Positions 53,794 to 62,322 of a stretch of 64,000 nucleotides of DNA are shown piece by piece. Below the pieces are notes generated by a model. It was not told the DNA's origin. It was given only the letters and a program-made list of their open reading frames with translations, and searched no databases. Made by a program: the position numbers and the translations under genes. This DNA is from Bog-159 sp963738345 (GTDB lineage: Bacteria > Acidobacteriota > Terriglobia > Bryobacterales > Bryobacteraceae). Each line of letters opens with the position of its first letter. The stretch's first letter is position 1. The stretch spans positions 3,720,001 to 3,784,000 of the forward strand of contig CAVTWI010000002.1 in NCBI GenBank assembly GCA_963738345.1, in the 5' to 3' direction.

Positions 53794-54069
53794 CTAATGG
53801 TAGTCGACGATTTCGACGTTATCAGCTTTTCCGTCGTGCCATTCGAAGCAGATCCTATAGCGGTCGTTGATCCGGATACTGTGGTGGCCGGCGCGTTCGT
53901 CCCGAAACGCCTCAAGTTGCAGGCCGGGACTCTTTATGTCATGCAGCGCCGATGCAGAGTGCTGGATGGCGAGTTTCCGATTGGGCGCTTCGGCGACGGC
54001 TTCCAACTTACGGGACCGGATACCGTGGGAGATCTTCTCGGTTTCTGAATGCATAAAGTTTACGATCAC
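53794..54069 (-). CDS. higB: HigB/RelE-family toxin
   Basis: A 91-residue HigB-like toxin, probably from a GTG at 54069 (an ATG lies five codons in). The C-terminus reads GLQLEAFRDERAGHHSIRIN, then DRYRICFEWHDGKADNVEIV and DYH, the standard end of HigB with the catalytic-site His/Tyr. It is an mRNA interferase acting at the ribosome in known cases. First gene of the higBA pair. Confidence 0.9.
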   Translation of the reverse strand: MIVNFMHSETEKISHGIRSRKLEAVAEAPNRKLAIQHSASALHDIKSPGLQLEAFRDERAGHHSIRINDRYRICFEWHDGKADNVEIVDYH

Positions 54070-54360
54070 GCCTTTATCGTATATCGGCTATCGATAAATC
54101 GCAAAACGTGTTCGGTGCGGGTGAGCTGGACCTGTATTCGGGTCGATAGACGGGCCTAGCGGGAACTTGCCTGCACCTGAATGGCAATAGGATTTTTGGT
54201 ACAATCCTCCGGCGTGGACCGAAAGCCTTGCGAGCACTTAGACGCCAACGCAGTGGGAGCAAAAATCACTCATGGTAGGTGGCAAGGCGGCGCGGGGTGC
54301 GTGGAAGTTTTTGGCATAGACAAGCCACGGTCAGTCTAGCCAAAGGATAGGAGCCTATCA

Positions 54361-55575
54361 TTATTTGTCCAAGCCCACCTCAATGCGGAAGATCGTGCCA
54401 ATCCCGTAAACACCACCGTTGAAGGTTGTCCCGTAAAGGGCGCCATTGCTCGCCTGAATCAGCCCTGCGTACGGTTTCTTGCCATCCAGGCATCCACTCT
54501 GCGAGCAGAAGTTATAGATGGTCGTAAGCTCGCCGTCGGCGGTCATCTTGAAGATCGTACCGCCCGCGTGGGCGCCACCGGCGGGTGTCGTACCGTAAAA
54601 CTCACCGTCAGTCGCCTGCAGCAACCTTCCGGTCGGACCTCCGCCGTCCAGGCATCCGCTTTGGGCGCAGAAGGCGTAGAGTGTCGTCAGCACCCCATCC
54701 GTGGTGATCTTGAAAACCGTTCCGCCACTATATGCGCCGCCATAGACGGTCGTACCGTACAGCGAGGCATCGGCGCCTTGGATCAGTGCGGCCTTCGGAT
54801 AGCCACCATCTGTGCACCCGCTCTGCGCGCAAAAACTGTACAGCCTCGCGAATATGCCGTCCGGCGTGACCCGAAACACGGTGCCTTCGCCACGATCCCC
54901 GCCCGACTGAGTGGTTCCGTAAAAATTTCCGTCGGATGCCTGCAACAGTCCTGCGAAGGGTGCACTTCCATCCGGGCAGCCTGATTGCGCGCAGAAGCTA
55001 TGCAGAGTGATTAACTCGCCGGCGAGCGTCACTCCGAAAACTGTACCTTTGCCTGCGGTTCCGCCTGCCGTGGTGGTACCGTATAGGGTTCCATGGGCGC
55101 CCAATATCAGGCCTCCCTGCGGATCTTTGCCGTCCGTACAATCGTTCAGCGAGCAGAAGCCGTAGATAGCCGAAGCCGTTCCGCTCGAAGTCATCGCGTA
55201 CACCGCTCCGCCGCCACAACACCCGCTGGATTTGGTAGTTCCGTAGAATTCTCCGGAAGAGGAGCCCAAAAGCCCACCGTATGGAATCACTCCGGCGTCC
55301 GCGGAGCAGTTCTGGCAAAAGGTGTAGAGCTCTGTGAACGCGGCGCCGTAAGGGCTTATTCGGAACGCCGAGCCTCCACCCCAAGTTCCGCCAAAGGTGG
55401 TGGTCCCATAGAGGTTCCCATCCGACCCTTGAACCACACCCGCGTATGGGCCGCCCCCGTCGCGAGCTCCGCTGAAATTATGCAGTGTGGTCAGCGTCTG
55501 CGCGAGCATGCCAAAGCTCGTGACGCCCATCCCTGCTATAACTGCGCACACCTTGATACCACTTAGTCGACCCAT
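54361..55575 (-). CDS. Secreted choice-of-anchor repeat protein (TIGR03803 type), seven repeats
   Basis: A 404-residue protein from the ATG at 55575 (GGAGG/AAGG upstream) with a signal peptide (VCAVIAGMGVTSFGMLAQ). It contains exactly seven repeats with the LYGTT/FYGTT core. Unlike its two paralogues, the loop between most blades carries a Cys pair (FCAQSGC, FCSQSGC, FCQNC), suggesting disulfides in an exported protein. Seven repeats match one seven-bladed propeller. A long in-frame upstream extension to 55791 lacks a signal peptide and is rejected as start. Function unknown. Confidence 0.86.
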   Translation of the reverse strand: MGRLSGIKVCAVIAGMGVTSFGMLAQTLTTLHNFSGARDGGGPYAGVVQGSDGNLYGTTTFGGTWGGGSAFRISPYGAAFTELYTFCQNCSADAGVIPYGGLLGSSSGEFYGTTKSSGCCGGGAVYAMTSSGTASAIYGFCSLNDCTDGKDPQGGLILGAHGTLYGTTTAGGTAGKGTVFGVTLAGELITLHSFCAQSGCPDGSAPFAGLLQASDGNFYGTTQSGGDRGEGTVFRVTPDGIFARLYSFCAQSGCTDGGYPKAALIQGADASLYGTTVYGGAYSGGTVFKITTDGVLTTLYAFCAQSGCLDGGGPTGRLLQATDGEFYGTTPAGGAHAGGTIFKMTADGELTTIYNFCSQSGCLDGKKPYAGLIQASNGALYGTTFNGGVYGIGTIFRIEVGLDK

Positions 55576-55642
55576 CCTTACACCTCCGCAGGTCAAATTC
55601 GAAACCAGCCTGCCTCCTATCTTACTTTGATATACTTCCGGG

Positions 55643-56413
55643 ATGGCAGATTTTGCGGTGTCTCCGAGTCGCGCTTCCGCTATGGCGGCCGATACGGAAG
55701 CCCCGCGCCACACGCTGGTGGTCCGCATTACGCATTGGATCACCACGTTGTGCTTCTTCGCCTTGTTAGTTACCGGAATTGAAATTGTCATTTCGCATCC
55801 GCGCTTTTATTGGGGTGAAGCGGGCAACGTGCTCACGCCTTCGCTGTTCGTTCTGCCGATTCCGGCTTCTCGCGCCACCGTCCCGACCGGCTATGGTTAC
55901 GTGCTGCCGGATCAAAACGGCTGGAGCCGCTATCTCCACTTTCAAGCTGCATGGGCGGTGGTGCTGACCGGTTTATGGTACGGGATTTATGGGATCGTCA
56001 CCGGCCACTTCCGGAAGAATTTGCTTCCCGCCGGGCAGGATCGGTCGTGGCGGGCGGTCTACCGCTCCGTCTCGAACCACTTGAGCCTGCGGCGGCCCGA
56101 TGCGGGCGAGGCTTGGTCATACAACCTGCTCCAACGGCTCTCTTACCTTTTGGTCATTTTCGTATTGTTTCCCCTGGTGATCTGGACTGGCCTGGCGATG
56201 TCGCCCGCGATCGCATCGGCATTTCCGTTCACGGTCACGGCGTTTGGCGGCCAGCAATCCGCGCGCACCATACATTTTTTTGTTTCCATTGCGCTTACAC
56301 TCTTTCTGCTGGTACACGTGGCAATGATCGTCTTCGCCGGATTCGGAAATCGTATGCGGGCCATGCTGACTGGACGCCTGCCGGAACATGCGGAACATAA
56401 GGAGCACCTGTGA
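55643..56413 (+). CDS. Cytochrome b (b561-type) membrane subunit
   Basis: A 256-residue membrane protein with four or so helices (ITTLCFFALLVTGIEIVI, AAWAVVLTGLWYGIYGIVTG, LLVIFVLFPLVIWTGLAMS, HFFVSIALTLFLLVHVAMIV). Haem ligand candidates are His in VVRITHWIT, YLHFQAAW, RTIHFF and LLVHVAM. This is the di-haem cytochrome b fold of formate dehydrogenase gamma or Ni-Fe hydrogenase b subunits. The gene overlaps the next (molybdopterin enzyme) by 4 nt (GTGA), so it probably transfers electrons between that enzyme and the quinone pool. Confidence 0.88.
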   Translation: MADFAVSPSRASAMAADTEAPRHTLVVRITHWITTLCFFALLVTGIEIVISHPRFYWGEAGNVLTPSLFVLPIPASRATVPTGYGYVLPDQNGWSRYLHFQAAWAVVLTGLWYGIYGIVTGHFRKNLLPAGQDRSWRAVYRSVSNHLSLRRPDAGEAWSYNLLQRLSYLLVIFVLFPLVIWTGLAMSPAIASAFPFTVTAFGGQQSARTIHFFVSIALTLFLLVHVAMIVFAGFGNRMRAMLTGRLPEHAEHKEHL

Positions 56414-57168
56414 ACAAACTCTCGCGCCGGCAATGGATCACTACGGGCCTTGCGGCAACCGCGGGCGCATCCGGCTTAGCCGTGGGCGCCAAACTGGCGA
56501 GCCATTATGGTTTGATCCCTCCCGACCACGGCAGTATCTACGGCCCAGGCGAAACCTTGACTTACGCTGCGCACCGATTGCTCACGCGCACTTCAATGGC
56601 CCGCGAGTTCCCCCGCAGCGAGATTTCCAAAAAGCCTTTCGTAAACGGCCCCCCGTTTCAAGGAGCGGATTTCAAGAAGTTGCAGGCTGGAGCGTTCGTG
56701 GATTGGCGGCTCACGGTAGACGGTCTGGTTGACCGGCCCGCCGCGTTCTCGCTCGACCAACTCAAGAGCTATACCTCGAAAAGCCAGATCACCCATCTGG
56801 CCTGTGAAGAGGGCTGGTCTTACATCGCCGAGTGGACGGGCGTACCGTTATCTCACGTATTGGAAAATGTGGGGATACGGCCGCAAGCGAAGTACGTGGT
56901 GTACTTCTCAATGGAACCGGGCTGGTGGGATAGCATCGATATGGCCGACGCCCTGCATCCCCAGACGCTGGTGGCATACGGCCTGAATGGCGGCGTTCTA
57001 CCCGTGGGCAACGGAGGTCCGCTGCGATTGCGGATCCCCCGTCAACTCGGGTATAAGAGCGTCAAGTATATCGCCCGCTTGACCGTTACCGACGATTTGA
57101 AACGCTTCGGCAAGGGTCTGGGTTCGGCATCGCCGGAGGGCGGATACGCCTGGTACGCGGGCATTTGA
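56410..57168 (+). CDS. Tat-exported sulfite-oxidase-like molybdopterin oxidoreductase
   Basis: A 252-residue protein from a GTG with a Tat-like leader (SRRQWITTGLAATAGASGLA). The sulfite-oxidase fold shows the molybdenum Cys in THLACEEGWSYIAEWTGVPL and the downstream GWWDSIDMADALHPQTLVAY and NGGPLRLRIPRQLGYKSVKY blocks. It lacks the dimerisation domain of true sulfite oxidases, as in YedY/MsrP-like enzymes. With the adjacent cytochrome b it resembles an MsrPQ-like or nitrate/sulfite-related periplasmic redox pair. The substrate is not predictable. Confidence 0.9.
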   Translation: MNKLSRRQWITTGLAATAGASGLAVGAKLASHYGLIPPDHGSIYGPGETLTYAAHRLLTRTSMAREFPRSEISKKPFVNGPPFQGADFKKLQAGAFVDWRLTVDGLVDRPAAFSLDQLKSYTSKSQITHLACEEGWSYIAEWTGVPLSHVLENVGIRPQAKYVVYFSMEPGWWDSIDMADALHPQTLVAYGLNGGVLPVGNGGPLRLRIPRQLGYKSVKYIARLTVTDDLKRFGKGLGSASPEGGYAWYAGI

Positions 57169-57172
57169 TGGC

Positions 57173-59428
57173 TTACGGCGTCACTTTGAAAAGCACGCCG
57201 GAACCTGCAGTGCCGCCGGCCAGAGTGGTGCCGTAGACAGCGCCTGTGGAATCGCGGAACAGAATTGCATTGGGACTGCCGCCATCGGCGCCGCCGGTGA
57301 AGGTGTGCAATACCGTTTCGTCGCCGCTGGGATCCACCCTGTAAAGGACGCCATGATTGGCGGAGCCGAAGGTTGCGGTTGTACCGTACAGATTGCCGGC
57401 TGCATCGCGGATGACGCCGGTAGTGGGAATGCCGCCGTCCGATCCACCCAAGAAAGCGTAGAGCACGGTCTCGTTGCCGGCGGGATCCACTTTGTAGACG
57501 ACCCCGCATCCGCTGCCACAAATGCGCGAGGGAATGCCGCCGTAGTAAGCAGTCCCATACAAATTGCCCGCCGCATCGCGAATTAGAGCCGATCGAGGGC
57601 CGCCGCCATCCGCACCGCCGGTAAAGCTGTAGAGCACCGTCTGGTGGCCGGTGATGTCGAGTTTATAGACCACCCCCTGCGGCGATCCGATGCCGCCATT
57701 GCCGTCCGCGGTGCCGTAGAGGTTACCGGCCGAATCGCGAATCACGCCGCCGTAAGGCTGATAACCGTCGCCAAATCCGGTAAAGGAATAAAGGACGGTT
57801 TCGTGGCCGGTGGGATCGACTTTAAAAACCACGCCGGCGCCGAAAGTGCCCCCCAATACCGCGGTACCATAGACATTACCGGCCGGATCGAGGACCACGC
57901 CCGCGTACGGATAGCCTCCGTCCAATCCATCCATGAAGCTGTAGAGGACCGTTTCCTGGCCGGTCGTGTCGATTTTGTATACCGTGCCGTAACCGGCGCC
58001 GCCATTTACCGTGGTGCCGTAAAGATTGCCAGCGGCATCCCGCGTGACGGGCGCGGTGGGATACGCCGCGTCGGTGCCGCCCGAAAAGTTGTACAAAACG
58101 GTCTGGTGACCGGAAGCGTCCGTCTTGAAGACGATTCCCTGGTTGGAAGTGCCGCCATTTTGCGTGGTGCCATATAAGTTGCCGGCGGCATCGCCGATGA
58201 CGCCTGCCGCGGGTAGCGCTCCGTCGAGGGCGCCGCGAAAGGCATACAGCACAGTTTCCTGCCCGGTTGAACTGACTTCATACACGGTGCCTACGCTGCC
58301 TGGACCGCCCTTGTTCGTGGTCCCGTAGACATTGCCACTTGGATCGAGGATCAGTGCGCTAATGGCGTCGGCGCCATCCACGCCGCCGGTGAAAGCGTAG
58401 AGCGTAGTTTCCTGACCTGACGGACTGAGTTTATATACGATACCGGCCATGGCGGGATACGTGCCGCCGGTCGCTCCGTATAGATTACCCGCCGCGTCCA
58501 GAACCACGCCCGCCGAGGGATAACCCTGCGCGGCAACGGGGAAACTGTACAGCGTCGTGAACTGTCCGGCGGCGCTCATTTTGTAGACCACGCCGGCGTT
58601 GGTTTTGCCGCCGCCCTGACTGGTAGTGCCGTACAGGTTACCCGCGGAATCGAGAACCGGAGAGGATATCGGCGCGCGGCCGTCCTTAGCGCCCGTGAAT
58701 GTATGCAACACCGTTTCTACCCCGGTCGCATCCAGTTTGAAGAGAATGCCGCAATTGTTCGCGCCGCCTTTAGCGGTGGCGCCGTAGAGATTGCCCGCCG
58801 AATCGCGGACCAGCGGGCCCTCCGCATCTTCACCGTCCGGATTACCGGAAAAGGAATGCAATACGGTTTCGTTGCCGGCGGGATCGAGCCTGTAAACCAC
58901 ACCCAGTTTGAACGCACCGCCGCCTGCGGCAATACCGTACAGATTGCCCGCAGCGTCAAGAGTGACGCCCTGGGGAGCACTGCCGTCCGCGCCGCCGGTG
59001 AAGCTATGCAAGACGGTCAGGTTGCCGCCCGAATCGAGTTTGAAAACAACGCCTGCAGCCGACGCGCCTCCGTAAGCCGTCGTTCCGTATAAGTTTCCGG
59101 CAGAATCCCGGATCAGGGTAGCATTGGGATTGCCGCCATCCGCGCCGCCCGTGAAATTGTGCAGCACAGTCTGATGGCCTGAAGCATCCAGTTTGAATAC
59201 GACGCCGTAATTGAAAAGGCCGCCAGTGAAAGCCGTTCCGTACAGGTTACCGGCGGAATCGCGAATGAGACCCGCGGAGGGAGATGCGCCGGTCGAGCGC
59301 GTGCCGAAGTTGTGCAGCAATTTTTCGATGGGCGGGGCGGCTGGCGCCGGCAAACATAGGGCAGCCGTCGCCAAAACGAAACAAAAGAAACGGGGCATTC
59401 CGAACGATGACGAAATGGTGGTAATCAT
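57173..59428 (-). CDS. Secreted choice-of-anchor repeat protein (TIGR03803 type), 14 repeats
   Basis: A 751-residue protein from the ATG at 59428 (GAGGAG upstream), with a signal peptide (FFCFVLATAALCLPAPAAP). Fourteen unbroken repeats of about 50 residues, each with D.AGNLYGT(T/A) and ending in ETVLYSF or HQTVLYNF, fill the protein to its end. The count equals that of the frame-corrected paralogue at 49.5-51.7 kb and is twice that at 54.4-55.6 kb. It probably folds as two seven-bladed propellers. The gene converges with the molybdopterin gene (4-nt gap) and diverges from the ECF sigma gene. Confidence 0.9.
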   Translation of the reverse strand: MITTISSSFGMPRFFCFVLATAALCLPAPAAPPIEKLLHNFGTRSTGASPSAGLIRDSAGNLYGTAFTGGLFNYGVVFKLDASGHQTVLHNFTGGADGGNPNATLIRDSAGNLYGTTAYGGASAAGVVFKLDSGGNLTVLHSFTGGADGSAPQGVTLDAAGNLYGIAAGGGAFKLGVVYRLDPAGNETVLHSFSGNPDGEDAEGPLVRDSAGNLYGATAKGGANNCGILFKLDATGVETVLHTFTGAKDGRAPISSPVLDSAGNLYGTTSQGGGKTNAGVVYKMSAAGQFTTLYSFPVAAQGYPSAGVVLDAAGNLYGATGGTYPAMAGIVYKLSPSGQETTLYAFTGGVDGADAISALILDPSGNVYGTTNKGGPGSVGTVYEVSSTGQETVLYAFRGALDGALPAAGVIGDAAGNLYGTTQNGGTSNQGIVFKTDASGHQTVLYNFSGGTDAAYPTAPVTRDAAGNLYGTTVNGGAGYGTVYKIDTTGQETVLYSFMDGLDGGYPYAGVVLDPAGNVYGTAVLGGTFGAGVVFKVDPTGHETVLYSFTGFGDGYQPYGGVIRDSAGNLYGTADGNGGIGSPQGVVYKLDITGHQTVLYSFTGGADGGGPRSALIRDAAGNLYGTAYYGGIPSRICGSGCGVVYKVDPAGNETVLYAFLGGSDGGIPTTGVIRDAAGNLYGTTATFGSANHGVLYRVDPSGDETVLHTFTGGADGGSPNAILFRDSTGAVYGTTLAGGTAGSGVLFKVTP

Positions 59429-59539
59429 TTAGAAACTCCTCAACCTATCATGCGAAAAATGGCCCGCGGATTTTTCATTTAATCGTCAAAAGTCACGCTG
59501 GGCGATAGTGTATACTAGCCTGGAACCGCAATCCGGGCT

Positions 59540-60133
59540 ATGCAACATCCTTCCGACCCGTCTCCTGAAACTGTTACACAACTGCTGATTGAATGGAAAA
59601 ATGGAAATCAGGCGGCGCTCGATTTAGTGGTGCCGTTGGTTTACCGGGAATTGCGGCGCTTGGCCGACCATTACCTGCGGGACGAGCAGGCGGCGCTGAC
59701 CATGCAGCCTACCGCCCTGGTCCACGAAGCCTACCTGCGGCTGGTGGCGCAAAACCTGCCGGACTGGCAAAGCCGGGCGCATTTCTTCGGGGTGGCGGCG
59801 CGCCTGATGCGCCAGATCCTGGTGGACCACGCGCGGCGGCGTGGTTCGGCGAAAAGAGGCATGGGTGCGGGAACCGTCTCGCTAGAGGAAGCCGTCAGTT
59901 TTTCGCCGGCGCGAGGGCGCGATATCGAACAACTGGATGACGCCCTGACTGCACTTGCGGCGTTCGACGGGCGCAAGGCGGAGATTATCGAATTACGTTA
60001 CTTCGGCGGGTTCGGACTAGAGGAAATCGGCCAGTCACTCAGCATCTCGGCCGCCACGGTTAGCCGCGAGCAGCGCGTCGCGGAAGCTTGGCTCCATCGC
60101 GAAATTGCGCGCGGTGCCGGCCTGGCTGGATAG
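59540..60133 (+). CDS. ECF-type RNA polymerase sigma factor (TIGR02999 type)
   Basis: A 197-residue sigma factor. Region 2 reads LVPLVYRELRRLADHYLRDE and the acidobacterial block TMQPTALVHEAYLRLV, then RAHFFGVAARLMRQILVDHA. Region 4 contains DGRKAEIIELRYFGGFGLEE and the helix-turn-helix ISAATVSREQRVAEAWLHRE. No anti-sigma gene follows. Such sigma factors in acidobacteria are often paired with kinases or TPR proteins. The 12-mer ATAGTGTATACT lies 23-34 nt before the ATG and also before the DUF4384 gene at 4304, a possible shared -10 region. Confidence 0.92.
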   Translation: MQHPSDPSPETVTQLLIEWKNGNQAALDLVVPLVYRELRRLADHYLRDEQAALTMQPTALVHEAYLRLVAQNLPDWQSRAHFFGVAARLMRQILVDHARRRGSAKRGMGAGTVSLEEAVSFSPARGRDIEQLDDALTALAAFDGRKAEIIELRYFGGFGLEEIGQSLSISAATVSREQRVAEAWLHREIARGAGLAG

Positions 60134-60138
60134 CGCGG

Positions 60139-61788
60139 CTAAAGCTCTCCGCGACGGGCGCTCTGTGCCATGTGTTCGGCCGCGCGATAGGCCAAGGCCT
60201 GGATAGTGGCAGTGGGTTGTTGACGCGCCGCGGTAACCAGGCTGCTGCCATCCACCAGGAAGAGATTGCGTACGTCGTGAGCGCGATTCCAGCGGTCGAC
60301 CACGCTCCATTTAGGGTCGTCCCCCATGCGGCAACTGCCCATCAGGTGGCGGGAGTAGGTGGTGTCGGTACTGCCCGGGTCGAGCCAGATTTTCTGGCAT
60401 CCGGCGGCGGCGAGGATCTCTTTCTGCCGCTCAACGAGGAAGTCGACCGTCTTCAAATCATCGGGATGGTTGCGGAAGGTCACGCGAATAGCCGGCAATC
60501 CCCACGCATCCTTCACTTCGTCGTCAAGCGAGATGCTGTTGGTTTCGACAGCGAGGCAGGAAGAGTGCGCGAGCACGCCGGTAACATGCGTGTAATACTC
60601 GCTCAGTTTTTTCTTCCACTGCGGACCCCAGGCCGGCTCGCCGGGCGGCAGCCCGGTTAACGCGAATCCGGCTGGATAATAGTCCATGCGCGAATCGAGT
60701 CCGCCACCGCCGTAGAATCCGCGCTTATGATCGGCGGCGTAAAAGTCGTGAAGCACGCGCGTCGCAACGAGGCTTTTGTAGTCGTTCACGGGGTGGTCGC
60801 ACAGTCCGAGCACCAGGCCTCCGGCGTCAAACATCAGATACTTGCCGACGTTACCGTGGCTGTTGGCCAAGCCTTGCGGAAACAGGTTGGATTTCGATTG
60901 CAGCAACAAACGCGGTGTTTCCGCCCCGTTGGCGCAGACTACCACGGCTTTCGCGCGTTGGAAAATCTCGCGGCGATTCTGGTCGAAGTAGACGGCGCCG
61001 GTGACGCGCCCGTCCTTTCCCACTTCGATCTGGCGCACATAGCTATTCGGGCGCAGGTCGCAGCGGCCGGTCTTCACCGCTGCCGGAATCAGCGCCGCCA
61101 GGGTGCTCGACTTGGCATTCATCTCGCAGCCGAAGCTCTCGCAGAAGCCGCAATGGGTGCAAGCGCCGCGTCCCCGATAAGGCTGCGAAAGCACCGCAAC
61201 AGGCGCCGGAAACGTGTGCAGGCCAAGCTTTCGGGCACCGCGCTCGAACAGCACGCCGGAGGATTTCACGGGCATGGGCGGCAGGGGATACGAGGTCGTA
61301 CGCGCGGCGTCAAATGGGTTCGAGCCGCCTGAGCCGGAGATGCCGAGTTCCTGCTCGGCCTTGGCGTAGTAGGGTTCGAGGTCCGCGTAGGTGATGGGCC
61401 AATCGCGTAGATCGGCGCCGGGCACAGCCCCGAATACGGACCGTTCCCGGAAATCGTCGATGTGGAATCGCCAATAGTTCCCCGTGAAATGTACGGAGCC
61501 GCCGCCGACCATGCGTCCGTATTCGACAGCCGGCCGCAACTGGGCGCGTTCGCCGGGCGCGGTGCGAAAAGTATTCGGCTGCAGTTGGTGATTGTTGATC
61601 AGTTCGCTGCGGAATGCCACACTGACTTCGTCGTGCCGGAAGTCGGCCGCTTTGCGCCAGGGACCTTGCTCCAGCACCACCACGCGGAATCCGGCCGTAG
61701 ACAGTTCCTTGGCCATGACGCCGCCCGCGGCCCCGGCTCCAATCACCAGAAAGTCGACCGCATCGGAGGGGTCATACATCATTGGCAT
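60139..61788 (-). CDS. GMC-family oxidoreductase (gluconate-2-dehydrogenase-like large subunit)
   Basis: A 549-residue flavoprotein from the ATG at 61788 (longer in-frame extension rejected because it lies in the upstream gene). The FAD-binding Rossmann motif is VIGAGAAGGVMAKELSTAGF. A Cys cluster CTHCGFCESFGC near the middle is typical of the gluconate-2-dehydrogenase type, which may bind a [3Fe-4S] cluster. The active-site region is SRHLMGSCRMGDDP and the C-terminus SSLVTAARQQPTATIQALAY. It follows the small-subunit gene by 1 nt. Substrate probably a sugar or sugar acid; not determined. Confidence 0.9.
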   Translation of the reverse strand: MPMMYDPSDAVDFLVIGAGAAGGVMAKELSTAGFRVVVLEQGPWRKAADFRHDEVSVAFRSELINNHQLQPNTFRTAPGERAQLRPAVEYGRMVGGGSVHFTGNYWRFHIDDFRERSVFGAVPGADLRDWPITYADLEPYYAKAEQELGISGSGGSNPFDAARTTSYPLPPMPVKSSGVLFERGARKLGLHTFPAPVAVLSQPYRGRGACTHCGFCESFGCEMNAKSSTLAALIPAAVKTGRCDLRPNSYVRQIEVGKDGRVTGAVYFDQNRREIFQRAKAVVVCANGAETPRLLLQSKSNLFPQGLANSHGNVGKYLMFDAGGLVLGLCDHPVNDYKSLVATRVLHDFYAADHKRGFYGGGGLDSRMDYYPAGFALTGLPPGEPAWGPQWKKKLSEYYTHVTGVLAHSSCLAVETNSISLDDEVKDAWGLPAIRVTFRNHPDDLKTVDFLVERQKEILAAAGCQKIWLDPGSTDTTYSRHLMGSCRMGDDPKWSVVDRWNRAHDVRNLFLVDGSSLVTAARQQPTATIQALAYRAAEHMAQSARRGEL

Positions 61789-61789
61789 A

Positions 61790-62293
61790 TTATTGGGCCG
61801 CGACCTCGCCGTCATAAAATCCGAAGGGCGGCTCGAAATGCATGGCCGGATCGCGCCCCAGCAATTTCCAACCGAATTGCGGATTGCCGAAGTAAGCCAG
61901 AACGGTATGGGTTCGAAGCTTCTCGAAGAACTCGGTCTTCTCAATGGACTGCAGCAACGCCGTGCGGTTGGCGCTCGAGAGTTCGGAGAATTTCGTGGCG
62001 GGCGGGAACATGCGGCGGGTGCGAGAGGCGACGTCTGCCAAGCCTTGGCGATAGATCGTAAGCTGATTGCGATCGTAGCCTTCGAGCGCCGCATCGATGA
62101 AAGCCACGGTGCCGGCTTCTTCCGCTCCCGGCGTATCCGTTTTCGGCAGAATGGTGTTGCTCAGGGCGACAATTTCCGCGGCTTCGGCGGCGCTCAATAC
62201 GGATAGGGCCGGCGTGGCGCAGGCCGCGCGGACCGCCAGCAACTCAGACCAACATACGGAGGCCAGCATCCATTCCCTGCGGCTGATCGGCAT
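61790..62293 (-). CDS. Gluconate-2-dehydrogenase subunit 3-like protein
   Basis: A 167-residue protein with a twin-arginine-like start (ISRREWMLASVCW) and the family core LSAAEAAEIVALSNTILPKT, DTPGAEEAGTVAFIDAALEG, then FFEKLRTHTVLAYFGNPQFG and WKLLGRDP. In known operons this gamma subunit carries the Tat signal that exports the flavoprotein subunit. It is directly upstream of the GMC oxidoreductase gene (1-nt gap), so the two form a complex in the periplasm. Confidence 0.88.
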   Translation of the reverse strand: MPISRREWMLASVCWSELLAVRAACATPALSVLSAAEAAEIVALSNTILPKTDTPGAEEAGTVAFIDAALEGYDRNQLTIYRQGLADVASRTRRMFPPATKFSELSSANRTALLQSIEKTEFFEKLRTHTVLAYFGNPQFGWKLLGRDPAMHFEPPFGFYDGEVAAQ

Positions 62294-62322
62294 TGGGTAA
62301 GTATAAACCAGGCGGGTGACGG

